From assembly GCA_009782265.1 (NCBI GenBank), contig WRJM01000003.1:1-50290 (forward strand): a DNA stretch of 50,290 nucleotides, in the 5' to 3' direction. The stretch comes from Oscillospiraceae bacterium (GTDB taxonomy: Bacteria > Bacillota > Clostridia > Oscillospirales > Ruminococcaceae). A program made the translations under genes and the position numbers. Below are positions 25,234-35,052 of the stretch, piece after piece (the first letter of the stretch is position 1; every line of letters starts with the position of its first letter). The notes beneath the pieces were generated by a model. The model ran no database searches. It worked only from the letters and a program-made list of their open reading frames with translations, and was not told the DNA's origin.

Positions 25234-28200
25234 AAAATCAGCAAATTTAAAAAAGCAATATCCTTTATCCTTGCGGCGGTATTATTATCCCCGTTTATTT
25301 TTACGTTCAATGAGCCGATGGCGGCGGCTGATACCGCTTCCAAGGCGGGTATAGCTTTACCTCCCGTTCCCGATAAGGGCACGAAACCCGCCGACAGCGA
25401 CTTCGTTTTGGTTTATGATAAAGCGGCGGATTTATACGTTGATAGCGCGGATTGGGAGGGCGTAAAGCTTGCGCTTGCGTCCCTGCAAAGTGATATAGAG
25501 CTTGTCAGCGGGCAGAAGCCCGATATTAAAAACAACACTTCTTCCCTTTCAGATATGGCGGTGATTGTGGGTACTATCGGAAAAAGCGCGGTAATTGACG
25601 ATTTGATTAACAATGCAAAAATAAAATTAAACGTATCCGGTATTACAGGCAAATGGGAAAGTTATGTGATTGAAATTGTGGAAAATCCTGTGCCCGGCGT
25701 CAGCCGTGCTCTTGTTATCGCCGGAAGCGACAAGCGCGGGACAATTTACGGCATTTATAAAGTCAGTGAACTTATCGGGGTATCGCCGTGGGTTTGGTGG
25801 GGCGACAGTATGCCTGAGCGTAAAGGGAAATTGACTTTCGACGGAACACTCCGCATTGAACAAGGCGAACCGTCCGTGAAATACCGCGGGATATTCTTAA
25901 ACGATGAGGCGCCGAGCCTTTCCGGCTGGGCTTCAAAAAATTTCGGTTCTTTGAAAAATTCCGGCGCATCAAAAGGCTTTGACCATGAATTTTACAGCCA
26001 TGTTTTTGAATTGCTTCTGCGCCTGAAAGGCAATTATCTCTGGCCGACCATGTGGAACAATTCTTTCCATACCGACGACCCCTTGAATTCCGAACTTGCC
26101 GATACATACGGAATCGTGATGGGTACATCTCATCAGGAACACATGACCTGCGCCGATAAGGAATGGAGCTGGGACGGTAAAGGCGATTGGAATTATTTCA
26201 CCAACAAGGATAATATTTACAATTTTTGGAAAAACGGCGTTACGGTGCGTAAAAATTATGAATCCGTGCTGACGCTCGGCATGCGCGGACAGGCGGATAC
26301 AAGCATACTCGGCGCGAACGCCACGCTCGGCGACAATATGAATTTATTGGCAGATGTTCTGAAAGACCAGCGGCAGATTATTAAGGACGTGTACGGCGCG
26401 GAAAACGCCGCCCCTCAGCTTTTGGCGCTTTACAAGGAAGTTGAGGATTTTTACTACGGCGACAGCACCTACGGCAAGCTTGCCGTCCCCGACGATGTAA
26501 CATTACTGCTATGCGACGATAACTTCGGCAACGTCCGCACTTTGCCGGTTCCGGAAATGCGAAATCGTTCCGGCGGTTTCGGTATGTATTACCATTTTGA
26601 CTACAGGGGCGGACCGATTAGCTACCAGTGGATTAATCAAATCCCGCTTAATAAAATTTGGGAACAAATGACGTCCGCATATGACGCGGGTGTTGACAGA
26701 ATTTGGATAGTTAATGTCGGCGATTTAAAACCTATGGAACTGCCCATAGATTATTTCCTGAATCTTGCTTATGATTACGAAAAATGGAGCGCGCCCAATT
26801 TAACCGATACGTTCACCCGTGAATGGGCGGCGCGGGAATTCGGCGAAAAATTCGCTGACGACGCAAAGGACGTACTGAACGGCTACACCAAAATCCTCGG
26901 CGCACGCAAGGCGGAGGTCGTTCTTGCCAATCCGTCCACATTCAGCCTTACCGCCTTTGACGAAGCGAACAGGGTGATTCGGGCGTTTGAAAACGTGGTT
27001 GAAAAAGCCGAGAAAATATACAACGAACTCCCCGATTATAAAAAACCGGCGTTCTATCAGCTTGCATTATATCCGGCGCGTGCTTCCATGAATGTGTATA
27101 AAACCGGCATTTACGCCGCGTGGAGCTTGTTCTTGGCAAAAGAAAACCTCCCCGCCGCCAACGAATACGCTAAGCTTGCGGAAGCGGCATTTGAAGCGGA
27201 TAAGGCGGATATGGAGTATTACAATAAAATGCTTTCAAGCGGTAAATGGGATGGGATTATGCGCCAAAATCACATCGGATATACCACATGGAACAGCCCG
27301 TCCAACTCCGTCGTAGCGGACAGAATGTTCGATACCGGTTCTGTAAACCCTCTGGACGGCTCGGAGCTTGCCGTGCGTGTGCAGAACAGTGATGTGATTA
27401 TCAGAGGCGGTAAAACAGAATTAGATGATTTTTCAAACCTCAGTCAGCAGAACAGATACTTTGATATTTTCAACGGCAAAGCCCTGCCGTTTGAGTTTAC
27501 GGTAAAATCAAGCGCGGACTGGGTGAAAATTTCTGAAAACAGCGGTGTTTGTATCAGCCAAAAACGAATCGGCGTTTCGGTTGACTGGAGTAAAGTTAAA
27601 TCGGATTCGTCGGCAATAATCACTGTTTCGGGTACGGGTCAAAGCATAGAAATCGCCGTAAACGCTGAGGTTTTCGGAGAAGCTGTTTCGCCTGAAAAAG
27701 CTTATGTTGAAACCGACGGGACTATTTCAATCAATCCTGTAAACTACGCCGAAAACACAGCCGTAAACGCGGCAAGCTGGACGGTGATTGACGATTACGG
27801 GCGCGATAATCATTTCAGCAGTATAAAAGTTTTACCGAATCACAGAAGCTTCACAGAAAGCAGCGCGCCTTTTGTTGAATACGATTTCTACGTTCAGAAC
27901 GAGGGCGAATACAATGTTAATGTTTTTATTGCCCCGACCAATAATTTCGTTCATCAAACGATTACGCCTTTAACACAGCAGCTGCGCTTCTCAGTACAGA
28001 TTGACAGCGGAGAAAAACAAACCGCAAACGGCTTGCCGAGCGGATTTAATGTAGGCGGCAACGCATGGTCGTACAGTGTAATGAATAATATGCGCATGAC
28101 CCAAACCAATCACGGCAGTCTTTCTAAAGGCTGGCATACCTTGCGTATTTTTGCAATTGACCCCGGCGTTGTGATTCAAAAAATCATTGTCGCTCCGGCA

Positions 28201-30000
28201 GACGCAAAACAAACAACCGTCGGGAACTCGCCGCAGACCTATCACTTTATGGATTCTTATTTCGGACCGCCCGAAAGCTTTTGGGCGGAAACATCTGATG
28301 TTGCAAAGCCGTATCCGGAGTTGGACGCGGGGATTCAGCAGTTCACGGCAAAGAATGTTGAAATTACCTTTGAAGCGGACGGCGTTGTGATTGAAAAAGT
28401 GACGGCTTCGGCTTCAAACGGCTCAAAGCTGACTTCGGAGCAAATCAACGCTGTCAAACAGCCGGAAAAAGAAGGGCATGATTTTGCGGGCTGGCTGACG
28501 GCGGGCGGAACGGCATTAACAGACCAAATCATTTTTACGGAAGCCGCAGCGGTTACGGCAAATTTTGTTTCGACCGATTCAGCCGGCATTACGTATTATC
28601 CCAACAACGGCACTGCCGAAAGCCATAAAACCCACGCACCCAAAGAAACCGCCGTTGTTGTTGAAAATTGTACTTTTTCCAATGATAATAAAACCTTCCT
28701 GCGGTGGAACACAAAACCCGATGACAGCGGCGATGTATACACGCCCGGCGTTGAGTATACTGCGCGTGAACCTATGGTTCTGCACGCGATTTGGACAGAC
28801 GACATGAGTGTTACCACGTTTTCAAGCGGCTTGGCGGGCAGTCTTGCCGATAAAGCGTTTGACGGCAGCCAAGGCACTTCGTGGAAAACGCTCGGCAACG
28901 GCACGGAATGGGTCGAAATCGGACTTAACGGGAGCTACACCCTTGACGGTATAACGGTTGTTTTTGAAGGCGGTGCAGATAATATTGAAGCTTATCAGGT
29001 TGAAACAATGGCTTCAAACGGGCAATGGGAGCAGATGGCGTCCGGAACGGGAAGCAGTATCGGCGAAAGCGGTGAATTGCTTTTCCTGCAGGCTCTGCCG
29101 GTAACAACAAACAGAATCAAATTCAGCTTTTCTGCCAAAAACGCAGATACACCCGTTTCTGTCAGTGAAATATCGCTTGCGCCGTTTATTAACTGGGGGC
29201 TTGCCGGAAACGGCGGTATGATTACATCCGTTCCGGACGACGGCGAAGGTGAGCCGGAGGTAATGAACGACGGCGACAGGGTTGACTACAACAAACGCTG
29301 GCGAATCGACTCAAAGGAAGGCTTCACAACACCGATTACGCTTACGCTTGCGGAAAGCAAAAACATTTCGGTTGTGAATATATTCAGTATCACCGGCTTA
29401 TGGAACGAAAGCCCGCCCGATATTAAACGTGATACAACCGCAACCTCCGCGCTCGGCACAATCCGCAACCTTACGCTTGAATACACCGCGGACGGAAACG
29501 AATGGCTTCCTTTGCCGAACGGTAAAATCACCAATAATCAATATTCATGGATTTCGGTACAGCTTGACGAACCGATTGCCATGACGGGCGTCCGGTTTAC
29601 GGTTCAGGCGCAGGGCGGCAGTGAATTCAACGACGACTGGATTCGCGTGGTTCAGTTTGAAGCATTAGAGCTTGTTGACACAAACGGAATCATCAAGCTT
29701 CCCGAACTGATTGACAACGATATGAGTGTTGCGCCGACAATGACGTCCGGCTCTGACGAAGATTCAGAAACCGATAACGAAAAAGATGGTGAAAAAGACG
29801 ACGGTTTTATTATCTATATCGTTATAGGTCTTGCGGTTATGGCGGTTGTCGGGGTTAGCGCATTTGTGTTCCTGCGCATGAAAAAGAGCAAACCGGTCAA
29901 GCCTGTGCAGGAAAATGCTCAGCCGGAAACAAAAATGCAACAAAACGATATTCAACAGGAAGAAAGCGCACCGGAAGAAATACAGGAAGAAAACGAATAA
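25231..30000 (+). CDS. Glycoside hydrolase family 115-like protein (alpha-glucuronidase type), surface-anchored multidomain
   Basis: RGTIYGIYKVSELIGVSPWVWWGD, KYRGIFLNDEAPSLSGW, LKGNYLWPTMWNNSF; InlB/Flg_new-like repeats, F5/8C-like domains, C-terminal TM. Confidence 0.88.
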   Translation: MKISKFKKAISFILAAVLLSPFIFTFNEPMAAADTASKAGIALPPVPDKGTKPADSDFVLVYDKAADLYVDSADWEGVKLALASLQSDIELVSGQKPDIKNNTSSLSDMAVIVGTIGKSAVIDDLINNAKIKLNVSGITGKWESYVIEIVENPVPGVSRALVIAGSDKRGTIYGIYKVSELIGVSPWVWWGDSMPERKGKLTFDGTLRIEQGEPSVKYRGIFLNDEAPSLSGWASKNFGSLKNSGASKGFDHEFYSHVFELLLRLKGNYLWPTMWNNSFHTDDPLNSELADTYGIVMGTSHQEHMTCADKEWSWDGKGDWNYFTNKDNIYNFWKNGVTVRKNYESVLTLGMRGQADTSILGANATLGDNMNLLADVLKDQRQIIKDVYGAENAAPQLLALYKEVEDFYYGDSTYGKLAVPDDVTLLLCDDNFGNVRTLPVPEMRNRSGGFGMYYHFDYRGGPISYQWINQIPLNKIWEQMTSAYDAGVDRIWIVNVGDLKPMELPIDYFLNLAYDYEKWSAPNLTDTFTREWAAREFGEKFADDAKDVLNGYTKILGARKAEVVLANPSTFSLTAFDEANRVIRAFENVVEKAEKIYNELPDYKKPAFYQLALYPARASMNVYKTGIYAAWSLFLAKENLPAANEYAKLAEAAFEADKADMEYYNKMLSSGKWDGIMRQNHIGYTTWNSPSNSVVADRMFDTGSVNPLDGSELAVRVQNSDVIIRGGKTELDDFSNLSQQNRYFDIFNGKALPFEFTVKSSADWVKISENSGVCISQKRIGVSVDWSKVKSDSSAIITVSGTGQSIEIAVNAEVFGEAVSPEKAYVETDGTISINPVNYAENTAVNAASWTVIDDYGRDNHFSSIKVLPNHRSFTESSAPFVEYDFYVQNEGEYNVNVFIAPTNNFVHQTITPLTQQLRFSVQIDSGEKQTANGLPSGFNVGGNAWSYSVMNNMRMTQTNHGSLSKGWHTLRIFAIDPGVVIQKIIVAPADAKQTTVGNSPQTYHFMDSYFGPPESFWAETSDVAKPYPELDAGIQQFTAKNVEITFEADGVVIEKVTASASNGSKLTSEQINAVKQPEKEGHDFAGWLTAGGTALTDQIIFTEAAAVTANFVSTDSAGITYYPNNGTAESHKTHAPKETAVVVENCTFSNDNKTFLRWNTKPDDSGDVYTPGVEYTAREPMVLHAIWTDDMSVTTFSSGLAGSLADKAFDGSQGTSWKTLGNGTEWVEIGLNGSYTLDGITVVFEGGADNIEAYQVETMASNGQWEQMASGTGSSIGESGELLFLQALPVTTNRIKFSFSAKNADTPVSVSEISLAPFINWGLAGNGGMITSVPDDGEGEPEVMNDGDRVDYNKRWRIDSKEGFTTPITLTLAESKNISVVNIFSITGLWNESPPDIKRDTTATSALGTIRNLTLEYTADGNEWLPLPNGKITNNQYSWISVQLDEPIAMTGVRFTVQAQGGSEFNDDWIRVVQFEALELVDTNGIIKLPELIDNDMSVAPTMTSGSDEDSETDNEKDGEKDDGFIIYIVIGLAVMAVVGVSAFVFLRMKKSKPVKPVQENAQPETKMQQNDIQQEESAPEEIQEENE

Positions 30001-30043
30001 ATCTTTAAAATAAGACAATATGGTGTCATATTTATATGCTATA

Positions 30044-30072
30044 ATGTAGGGGATATTATTTATCCCCTACAT
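30044..30072. promoter_or_regulatory. Perfect 12-bp palindrome at the presumed start of transcription of the WYL regulator gene
   Basis: ATGTAGGGGATA-TTATT-TATCCCCTACAT just after a TATAAT. Confidence 0.45.
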
Positions 30073-30091
30073 TAAAAAGGCTGTGAACTTT

Positions 30092-31000
30092 ATGAAATTA
30101 AACCGACTGCTTGAAATCACCACGATTCTTTTGAACAAAAAAACCGTAACCGCGGCGGAGCTTGCCGAGCGTTTCGGTGTTTCCACGCGCACAATTTACC
30201 GCGATATAGACGCGCTGTCCGCTTCCGGTGTACCTGTTTTCTGTTCGCAGGGTTCGGGCGGCGGGATTTCGATTTTAGAGGATTACACTGTCAACCGAAC
30301 TATGTTGTCAGGGAGTGAACGCGACAGTGTTTTGCTTGCTTTGCAAACATTAGAAGCAACACGCTTCCCTGAAATAAACATCCTTTTGGAGAAGCTCGGC
30401 GGTATTTTTAAATCACCTGATTCCGACTGGATTTCCGTGGATTTTTCACCGTGGGGAAGCAACCCGAATTCGCAGAATAAATTCTCCGACATCAAAGCGG
30501 CGATTCTGCAAAGCCGTATCATCGAGGTAGGTTATATCAACGCTTATAACGAAAAAAGCCGCCGTAAAATCGAACCGCTGCGCTTGATTTTCAAATCGCA
30601 GGCGTGGTATTTGTGGGGGTTCTGCCTTGCAAAGCAGGAATACCGGACTTTCCGCATTTCCCGTATTAAAAGCGTTTCAGTAACCAATGAAACCTTTGAC
30701 CGCAGTAAACCTCATGTTTCCGCGAACGGCGAAGAAAAAATCAAACAGGAACGCTGTCCGTGGATACGGCTTACCTTAGAATTTTCCGGCGACGCGCTGT
30801 ATCGCTTATGCGATGATTTTGACGACGATATTCTCACCGATAACGGGGACGGCACATTTAAAATCGAAATTTCATTACCTGAAGAAGAATGGCTTTACGG
30901 CTATATTCTGTCATTCGGAACTTCGGTAAAAGTTCTTGCGCCGGCGTATATAAAAAAAATCATAAAAGAACGCGCCGAAAAAATCGCGGGAATGTATTAA
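30092..31000 (+). CDS. YafY-type HTH/WYL-domain transcriptional regulator
   Basis: N-terminal HTH (TVTAAELAERFGVSTRTIYRDIDALSASGVPVF), WYL region (KIEPLRLIFKSQAWYLWGFC). Confidence 0.9.
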   Translation: MKLNRLLEITTILLNKKTVTAAELAERFGVSTRTIYRDIDALSASGVPVFCSQGSGGGISILEDYTVNRTMLSGSERDSVLLALQTLEATRFPEINILLEKLGGIFKSPDSDWISVDFSPWGSNPNSQNKFSDIKAAILQSRIIEVGYINAYNEKSRRKIEPLRLIFKSQAWYLWGFCLAKQEYRTFRISRIKSVSVTNETFDRSKPHVSANGEEKIKQERCPWIRLTLEFSGDALYRLCDDFDDDILTDNGDGTFKIEISLPEEEWLYGYILSFGTSVKVLAPAYIKKIIKERAEKIAGMY

Positions 31001-31006
31001 AAATGA

Positions 31007-31035
31007 TTGACAAATCCTTCCTTTTATTATATAAT
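31007..31035 (+). promoter_or_regulatory. Consensus promoter TTGACA-N17-TATAAT
   Basis: Upstream of the MFS/iorAB/paaK genes. Confidence 0.7.
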
Positions 31036-31100
31036 AAAAAACAGCAAATCTGCTCTTAACCTTATGTTAAGGGCAAAATTTTCTTTATTAGGAGAAACAT

Positions 31101-32414
31101 ATGAGTAACAGCGCGGAAAAACAAAATTCAAGCGGCTTGAAAGTTCTAATCGCAGGGGCGGTTCTGCAATTGTTTTTAGGGATTATATATGTCTGGAGCG
31201 TTTTTGTCAAACCCGTCAGTCATTATTACGGTTGGTTCACCGTGTCCGGTGACTGGGTTGCAGATTACTCTGCTGTAAAACTAACCGCTTCTTTTATGCT
31301 TTGCTTTTTCGTAATCGGCATACTCACGGGCGGAAAGCTGCAAACCAAAATCGGCGCGAAGTTAACGGTTTTAACGGGCGGTCTTATGGTTTCCGCCGGT
31401 ATGTTGGCAACCGCGCTGATTCCGCAGGGAAAACTTTCCCTCGAACATATGTTCAGCAGTTCAATGTCATTGGAGGGACCTGTACGTGAAGCTGCCGCAC
31501 CAGTATTCTTGATATATCTTTTTTACGGTATTATCGGCGGTTTCGGCGTGGGTATGGCGTATAACGCCATTGTGTCCAGCGCGCAGAAATGGTTTCCGAA
31601 AAAGCGCGGCATGGTGACGGGGGTTGTGGTTTGCTCCTTCGGGCTTTCAACCGTCATTTTCGCGCCGCTCGTTGAAACGCTTAACAGAAATTTTGCGGTT
31701 AATACTACTTTTATGATTTTGTCCGGTGTTTTTGCTTTAGCGACGCTTTCTATTTTTAGCTTTATTAAAATGCCGGAGCAGGTTTCAAATGCATCCGCTC
31801 CTGTTTTAAAAGGCAAGCAATATTCAACCTTTGAAATGCTGAAAACCCCGCGCTATTACCTGCTTACACTGTCGCTGATGTTCGGTACATCAGTGTTTTT
31901 CATCATCAACCCGTCTTTGAAGGAACTTGCCATAAACCGCGGTATAGCGGATTTCGCGACTTATCTCGTTATGTTCACCGGTATCGCCAACGCGCTCGGT
32001 CGGCTCGGCGCGCCTATGCTGTCCGATAAAATCGGCAGAGAGAGTGCCGATATAATTATTCTGATGATAACCGCGCTCGGCGCGTTCGGGTTATGTTTTG
32101 CGGAAGGGGCTTTGCTGATTGCCGTAATCGCACTTGTGGCGTTTTGCTACGGCGGTTATTCCGGGTTATATCCGGTGCTGACCTCCGAAAACTTCGGGCT
32201 TAAAAACGTCGGCTCAAATTACGGCGCGGTCATGGTCGGTTTTATGCTTTCGGCGTTATTGTTCCCGATTGTGCTGAATAAAATCGAAAACCAAACCGTG
32301 AAATTCATTATTTTAGGTGCTTTGGCGGTTATCGGCGCGTTTTTAGTAATTGTATTAAAAATTATAAATACCCGTAGAGGCGAACAGCGTTCGCCCGACT
32401 TAAAATCCGATTAA
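31101..32414 (+). CDS. MFS transporter, OFA (oxalate:formate antiporter-like) family
   Basis: 12-TM pattern; FYGIIGGFGVGMAYNAIVSSAQKWFPKKRGMVTGVVVCSFGLS. Confidence 0.85.
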   Translation: MSNSAEKQNSSGLKVLIAGAVLQLFLGIIYVWSVFVKPVSHYYGWFTVSGDWVADYSAVKLTASFMLCFFVIGILTGGKLQTKIGAKLTVLTGGLMVSAGMLATALIPQGKLSLEHMFSSSMSLEGPVREAAAPVFLIYLFYGIIGGFGVGMAYNAIVSSAQKWFPKKRGMVTGVVVCSFGLSTVIFAPLVETLNRNFAVNTTFMILSGVFALATLSIFSFIKMPEQVSNASAPVLKGKQYSTFEMLKTPRYYLLTLSLMFGTSVFFIINPSLKELAINRGIADFATYLVMFTGIANALGRLGAPMLSDKIGRESADIIILMITALGAFGLCFAEGALLIAVIALVAFCYGGYSGLYPVLTSENFGLKNVGSNYGAVMVGFMLSALLFPIVLNKIENQTVKFIILGALAVIGAFLVIVLKIINTRRGEQRSPDLKSD

Positions 32415-32444
32415 ATTTAGCGGGAGAACATTGTTCGCCCCTAC
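32373..32444. repeat. Paired GTAGGGGCG-type palindromic repeat overlapping the 3' end of the MFS CDS
   Basis: CGTAGAGGCGAACAGCGTTCGCCCG...CGGGAGAACATTGTTCGCCCCTACA. Confidence 0.75.
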
Positions 32445-32462
32445 ATGGGAGATAAAAACCAA

Positions 32463-34400
32463 ATGAAACAGCTTTTAATGGGCAATGAAGCCATCGCGCT
32501 GGGCGCAATCCGCGCCGGAATCGGCTTTGCTTCCGGTTATCCGGGTACGCCGTCCACGGAAATTCTTGAAACCCTTGCCAAGAATAATGACGGCAGTTTT
32601 TACATTGAATGGTCTGTCAACGAGAAATGCGCGCTTGAAACGGCGGCAGGAGCGGCTTTTACAGGTGTCCGTGCACTCGTTACCATGAAGCAGGTGGGCT
32701 TAAATGCCGCTTCCGACCCGCTGATGAGCCTGAATTATGTCGGCGTAAAAGGCGGTATGGTTGTGGTTGTCGCTGACGACCCCGGTCCGATTTCATCGCA
32801 GACCGAGCAGGACACAAGGCATTTCGGGATTTACGCGAAGCTTGCGGTTTTTGACCCCTCAAGTCCGGAAGAAGCTTATAAAATGATTGCGGACGCGTTT
32901 GAACTCTCGGAAAGAATCGGCAGACCGGTGCTGTTCCGCCCGACAACACGCATTTGCCACGGACGGGCAAGCGTGGAAATTTTACAAAAATCAGAAACCC
33001 GCCGATTAGTTAAAATAGGGTTCTTAACAAACCGTGATACCGGCGGAATCGCAGACGGCGGCACGTCGCACCCGTCAAGAGTAATCTTTCCGCGGCTTGC
33101 TTTTCAGCAGAAATCTGTCATTGAAAGCACGCTGAAACAGCTTAGTAACGAGCTTTCGGAATACCCCGCAAATGCAATAGAGGGTAACGGAAAACTCGGT
33201 ATAGCTTGCGGCGGGGTCAGTTATGCTTACGTAAAGGAAGCCTGTAGGGGCGAACATTGTTCGCCCGATAATAACAGCGTTCCTGCGGGCGCACACTGTG
33301 CGCCCCTACACAAGCTTTTAAAAATCTCTGCTTACCCTTTCCCGCAGAAAAAAGCCCTTGAATTTCTTGACGGGCTTGAAAAAGTTTTGGTAATTGAAGA
33401 ATTAGACCCGGTTATAGAGCGGGAATTGGTTTACCTCTGCGGGTTTCATCATCTTGATGTTGAAATACTCGGAAAACATTCAGGGCACATTCAAAACGCA
33501 GGCGAATTATCGCCCGATATTGTTAAAAGCGCTGTGTTAATCTTTTTAGGTTTACAGGATGATACTCTTGTAAATAAAGGGTTTTCAGAACCGGAAGCTG
33601 TTCCTGAACTGCCGGTGCGTCCGCCCGTGCTTTGCGCGGGTTGTCCGCACAGAGCGGCGTTTTTTGCAGTAAAGGAAGCTTGTCTGAATCCTCGAACGAA
33701 TTCGGACGTCAAGCACAAAGCTGTATATTCCGGTGATATAGGTTGCTACACGCTTGGGAACGCCAAGCCGCTTGAAATGGTTGATACCTGCCTTTGTATG
33801 GGCGCGGGGATTACGATTGCACAGGGACTTCACAGAGCTGAACCTGATACGTATCATTTTTCTTTTATCGGCGATTCTACCTTCTTTCACAGCGGAATCA
33901 CCGGTATTATTAACGCTGTTTATAACCAAACCGACATCATTGTTGTAATCCTTGATAATTCCACTACTGCTATGACCGGCGGTCAGCCGCACCCGAGTAC
34001 AGGCAGAACCCTGATGAACACCGATTCCCCGAAAGTCAGTATATACGATATTGTCAAGGCTTGCGGTGTTTCTAAGCTTATTCGCTGTAATCCTTTTGAA
34101 GTTGACAAAGCGATAAACGCCGTGAAATCCATGCTTGACGAGAAAGGCGTGCGGGTGATTTTATTTGAAGCTCCCTGTATTGCGGTTTCTAAAAATTCTG
34201 ATAAATATACTGTAAACTCAGAAAAGTGTACAGGTTGCGGGATTTGCGTCAGGAAATTAGGCTGTCCGGCTGTTACGCTTGCCGATAAAAAAGCCTTGAT
34301 TGATGCCGATTCCTGTACGGGTTGCGGGGTTTGCGCAAATATTTGCAAATTTAATGCGATTAACGTAGGGGACGACGTCCACAGCGTCCCGTCAATATAA
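32463..34400 (+). CDS. iorA: Indolepyruvate ferredoxin oxidoreductase, alpha subunit
   Basis: GFASGYPGTPSTEILE, ADDPGPISSQTEQDTRHFG, CAGCPHRA, C-terminal 2x[4Fe-4S]. ORF opens at 32445. Confidence 0.93.
   Translation: MKQLLMGNEAIALGAIRAGIGFASGYPGTPSTEILETLAKNNDGSFYIEWSVNEKCALETAAGAAFTGVRALVTMKQVGLNAASDPLMSLNYVGVKGGMVVVVADDPGPISSQTEQDTRHFGIYAKLAVFDPSSPEEAYKMIADAFELSERIGRPVLFRPTTRICHGRASVEILQKSETRRLVKIGFLTNRDTGGIADGGTSHPSRVIFPRLAFQQKSVIESTLKQLSNELSEYPANAIEGNGKLGIACGGVSYAYVKEACRGEHCSPDNNSVPAGAHCAPLHKLLKISAYPFPQKKALEFLDGLEKVLVIEELDPVIERELVYLCGFHHLDVEILGKHSGHIQNAGELSPDIVKSAVLIFLGLQDDTLVNKGFSEPEAVPELPVRPPVLCAGCPHRAAFFAVKEACLNPRTNSDVKHKAVYSGDIGCYTLGNAKPLEMVDTCLCMGAGITIAQGLHRAEPDTYHFSFIGDSTFFHSGITGIINAVYNQTDIIVVILDNSTTAMTGGQPHPSTGRTLMNTDSPKVSIYDIVKACGVSKLIRCNPFEVDKAINAVKSMLDEKGVRVILFEAPCIAVSKNSDKYTVNSEKCTGCGICVRKLGCPAVTLADKKALIDADSCTGCGVCANICKFNAINVGDDVHSVPSI
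33243..33310. repeat. Paired GTAGGGGCG palindromic repeat inside the iorA coding sequence
   Basis: TGTAGGGGCGAACATTGTTCGCCCGATAATAACAGCGTTCCTGCGGGCGCACACTGTGCGCCCCTACA; encodes RGEHCSPDNNSVPAGAHCAP. Confidence 0.85.
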
Positions 34401-34413
34401 ACGGAGGGTTGTA

Positions 34414-35052
34414 ATGGAGTATAACATCATCATCGCCGGTGTCGGCGGGCAGGGTACGGTTTTAGCGTCAAAGCTCATCGCCGCCGCCGCTATGAAAAAA
34501 GGCTTCTTTGTTCGTACTTCCGAAACCATCGGCATGGCACAGCGCGGCGGCTGTGTAACCAGCCATGTACGGATTGCAGCCGCCCAGCGTGACGCCGTCC
34601 GGTGTGCCGCCGGCGGCAATATTTGCTTCTCCCCTATAATCGGCAGTAAATCTGCTGATATGCTCATATCCATGGAGCTTGCGGAAACCGTGCGGGTTTT
34701 GCCGCTCCTGAAAGACAGCGGAACTGTGATTACCTGCAACAATGCGGTTTTCCCGACGACAGGTGCTTATAATCAAGATGAGATTTTAAGCTATCTGCAA
34801 AAAAATATACCGTCCGTTTTCATTGCGGACAGCAAAGAGTTTATTAAACAGAACGGCGCAAAAGTGCTTAACACCTATCTTCTCGGCGCGGCGGCACAAT
34901 CGGAGGCGACTGTCGCCTCCGAAAAATTCCCCTTTTCGGTATGTGAACTTGAAGAGGTTGTCAGGGAGAATGTCCCCGAAAAATTCATTGAATTAAATTT
35001 AACTGCTTTTAAAGCGGGGAAAGAGGAATATTATGGTCAGCTTCAATCTTGA
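34414..35052 (+). CDS. iorB: Indolepyruvate ferredoxin oxidoreductase, beta subunit
   Basis: IIIAGVGGQGTVLASKLIAAAAMKKGFFVRTSETIGMAQRGGCVTSHVRI. Confidence 0.92.
   Translation: MEYNIIIAGVGGQGTVLASKLIAAAAMKKGFFVRTSETIGMAQRGGCVTSHVRIAAAQRDAVRCAAGGNICFSPIIGSKSADMLISMELAETVRVLPLLKDSGTVITCNNAVFPTTGAYNQDEILSYLQKNIPSVFIADSKEFIKQNGAKVLNTYLLGAAAQSEATVASEKFPFSVCELEEVVRENVPEKFIELNLTAFKAGKEEYYGQLQS
34900..34922. repeat. Perfect 11-bp-arm palindrome inside iorB
   Basis: TCGGAGGCGAC-T-GTCGCCTCCGA. Confidence 0.7.
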
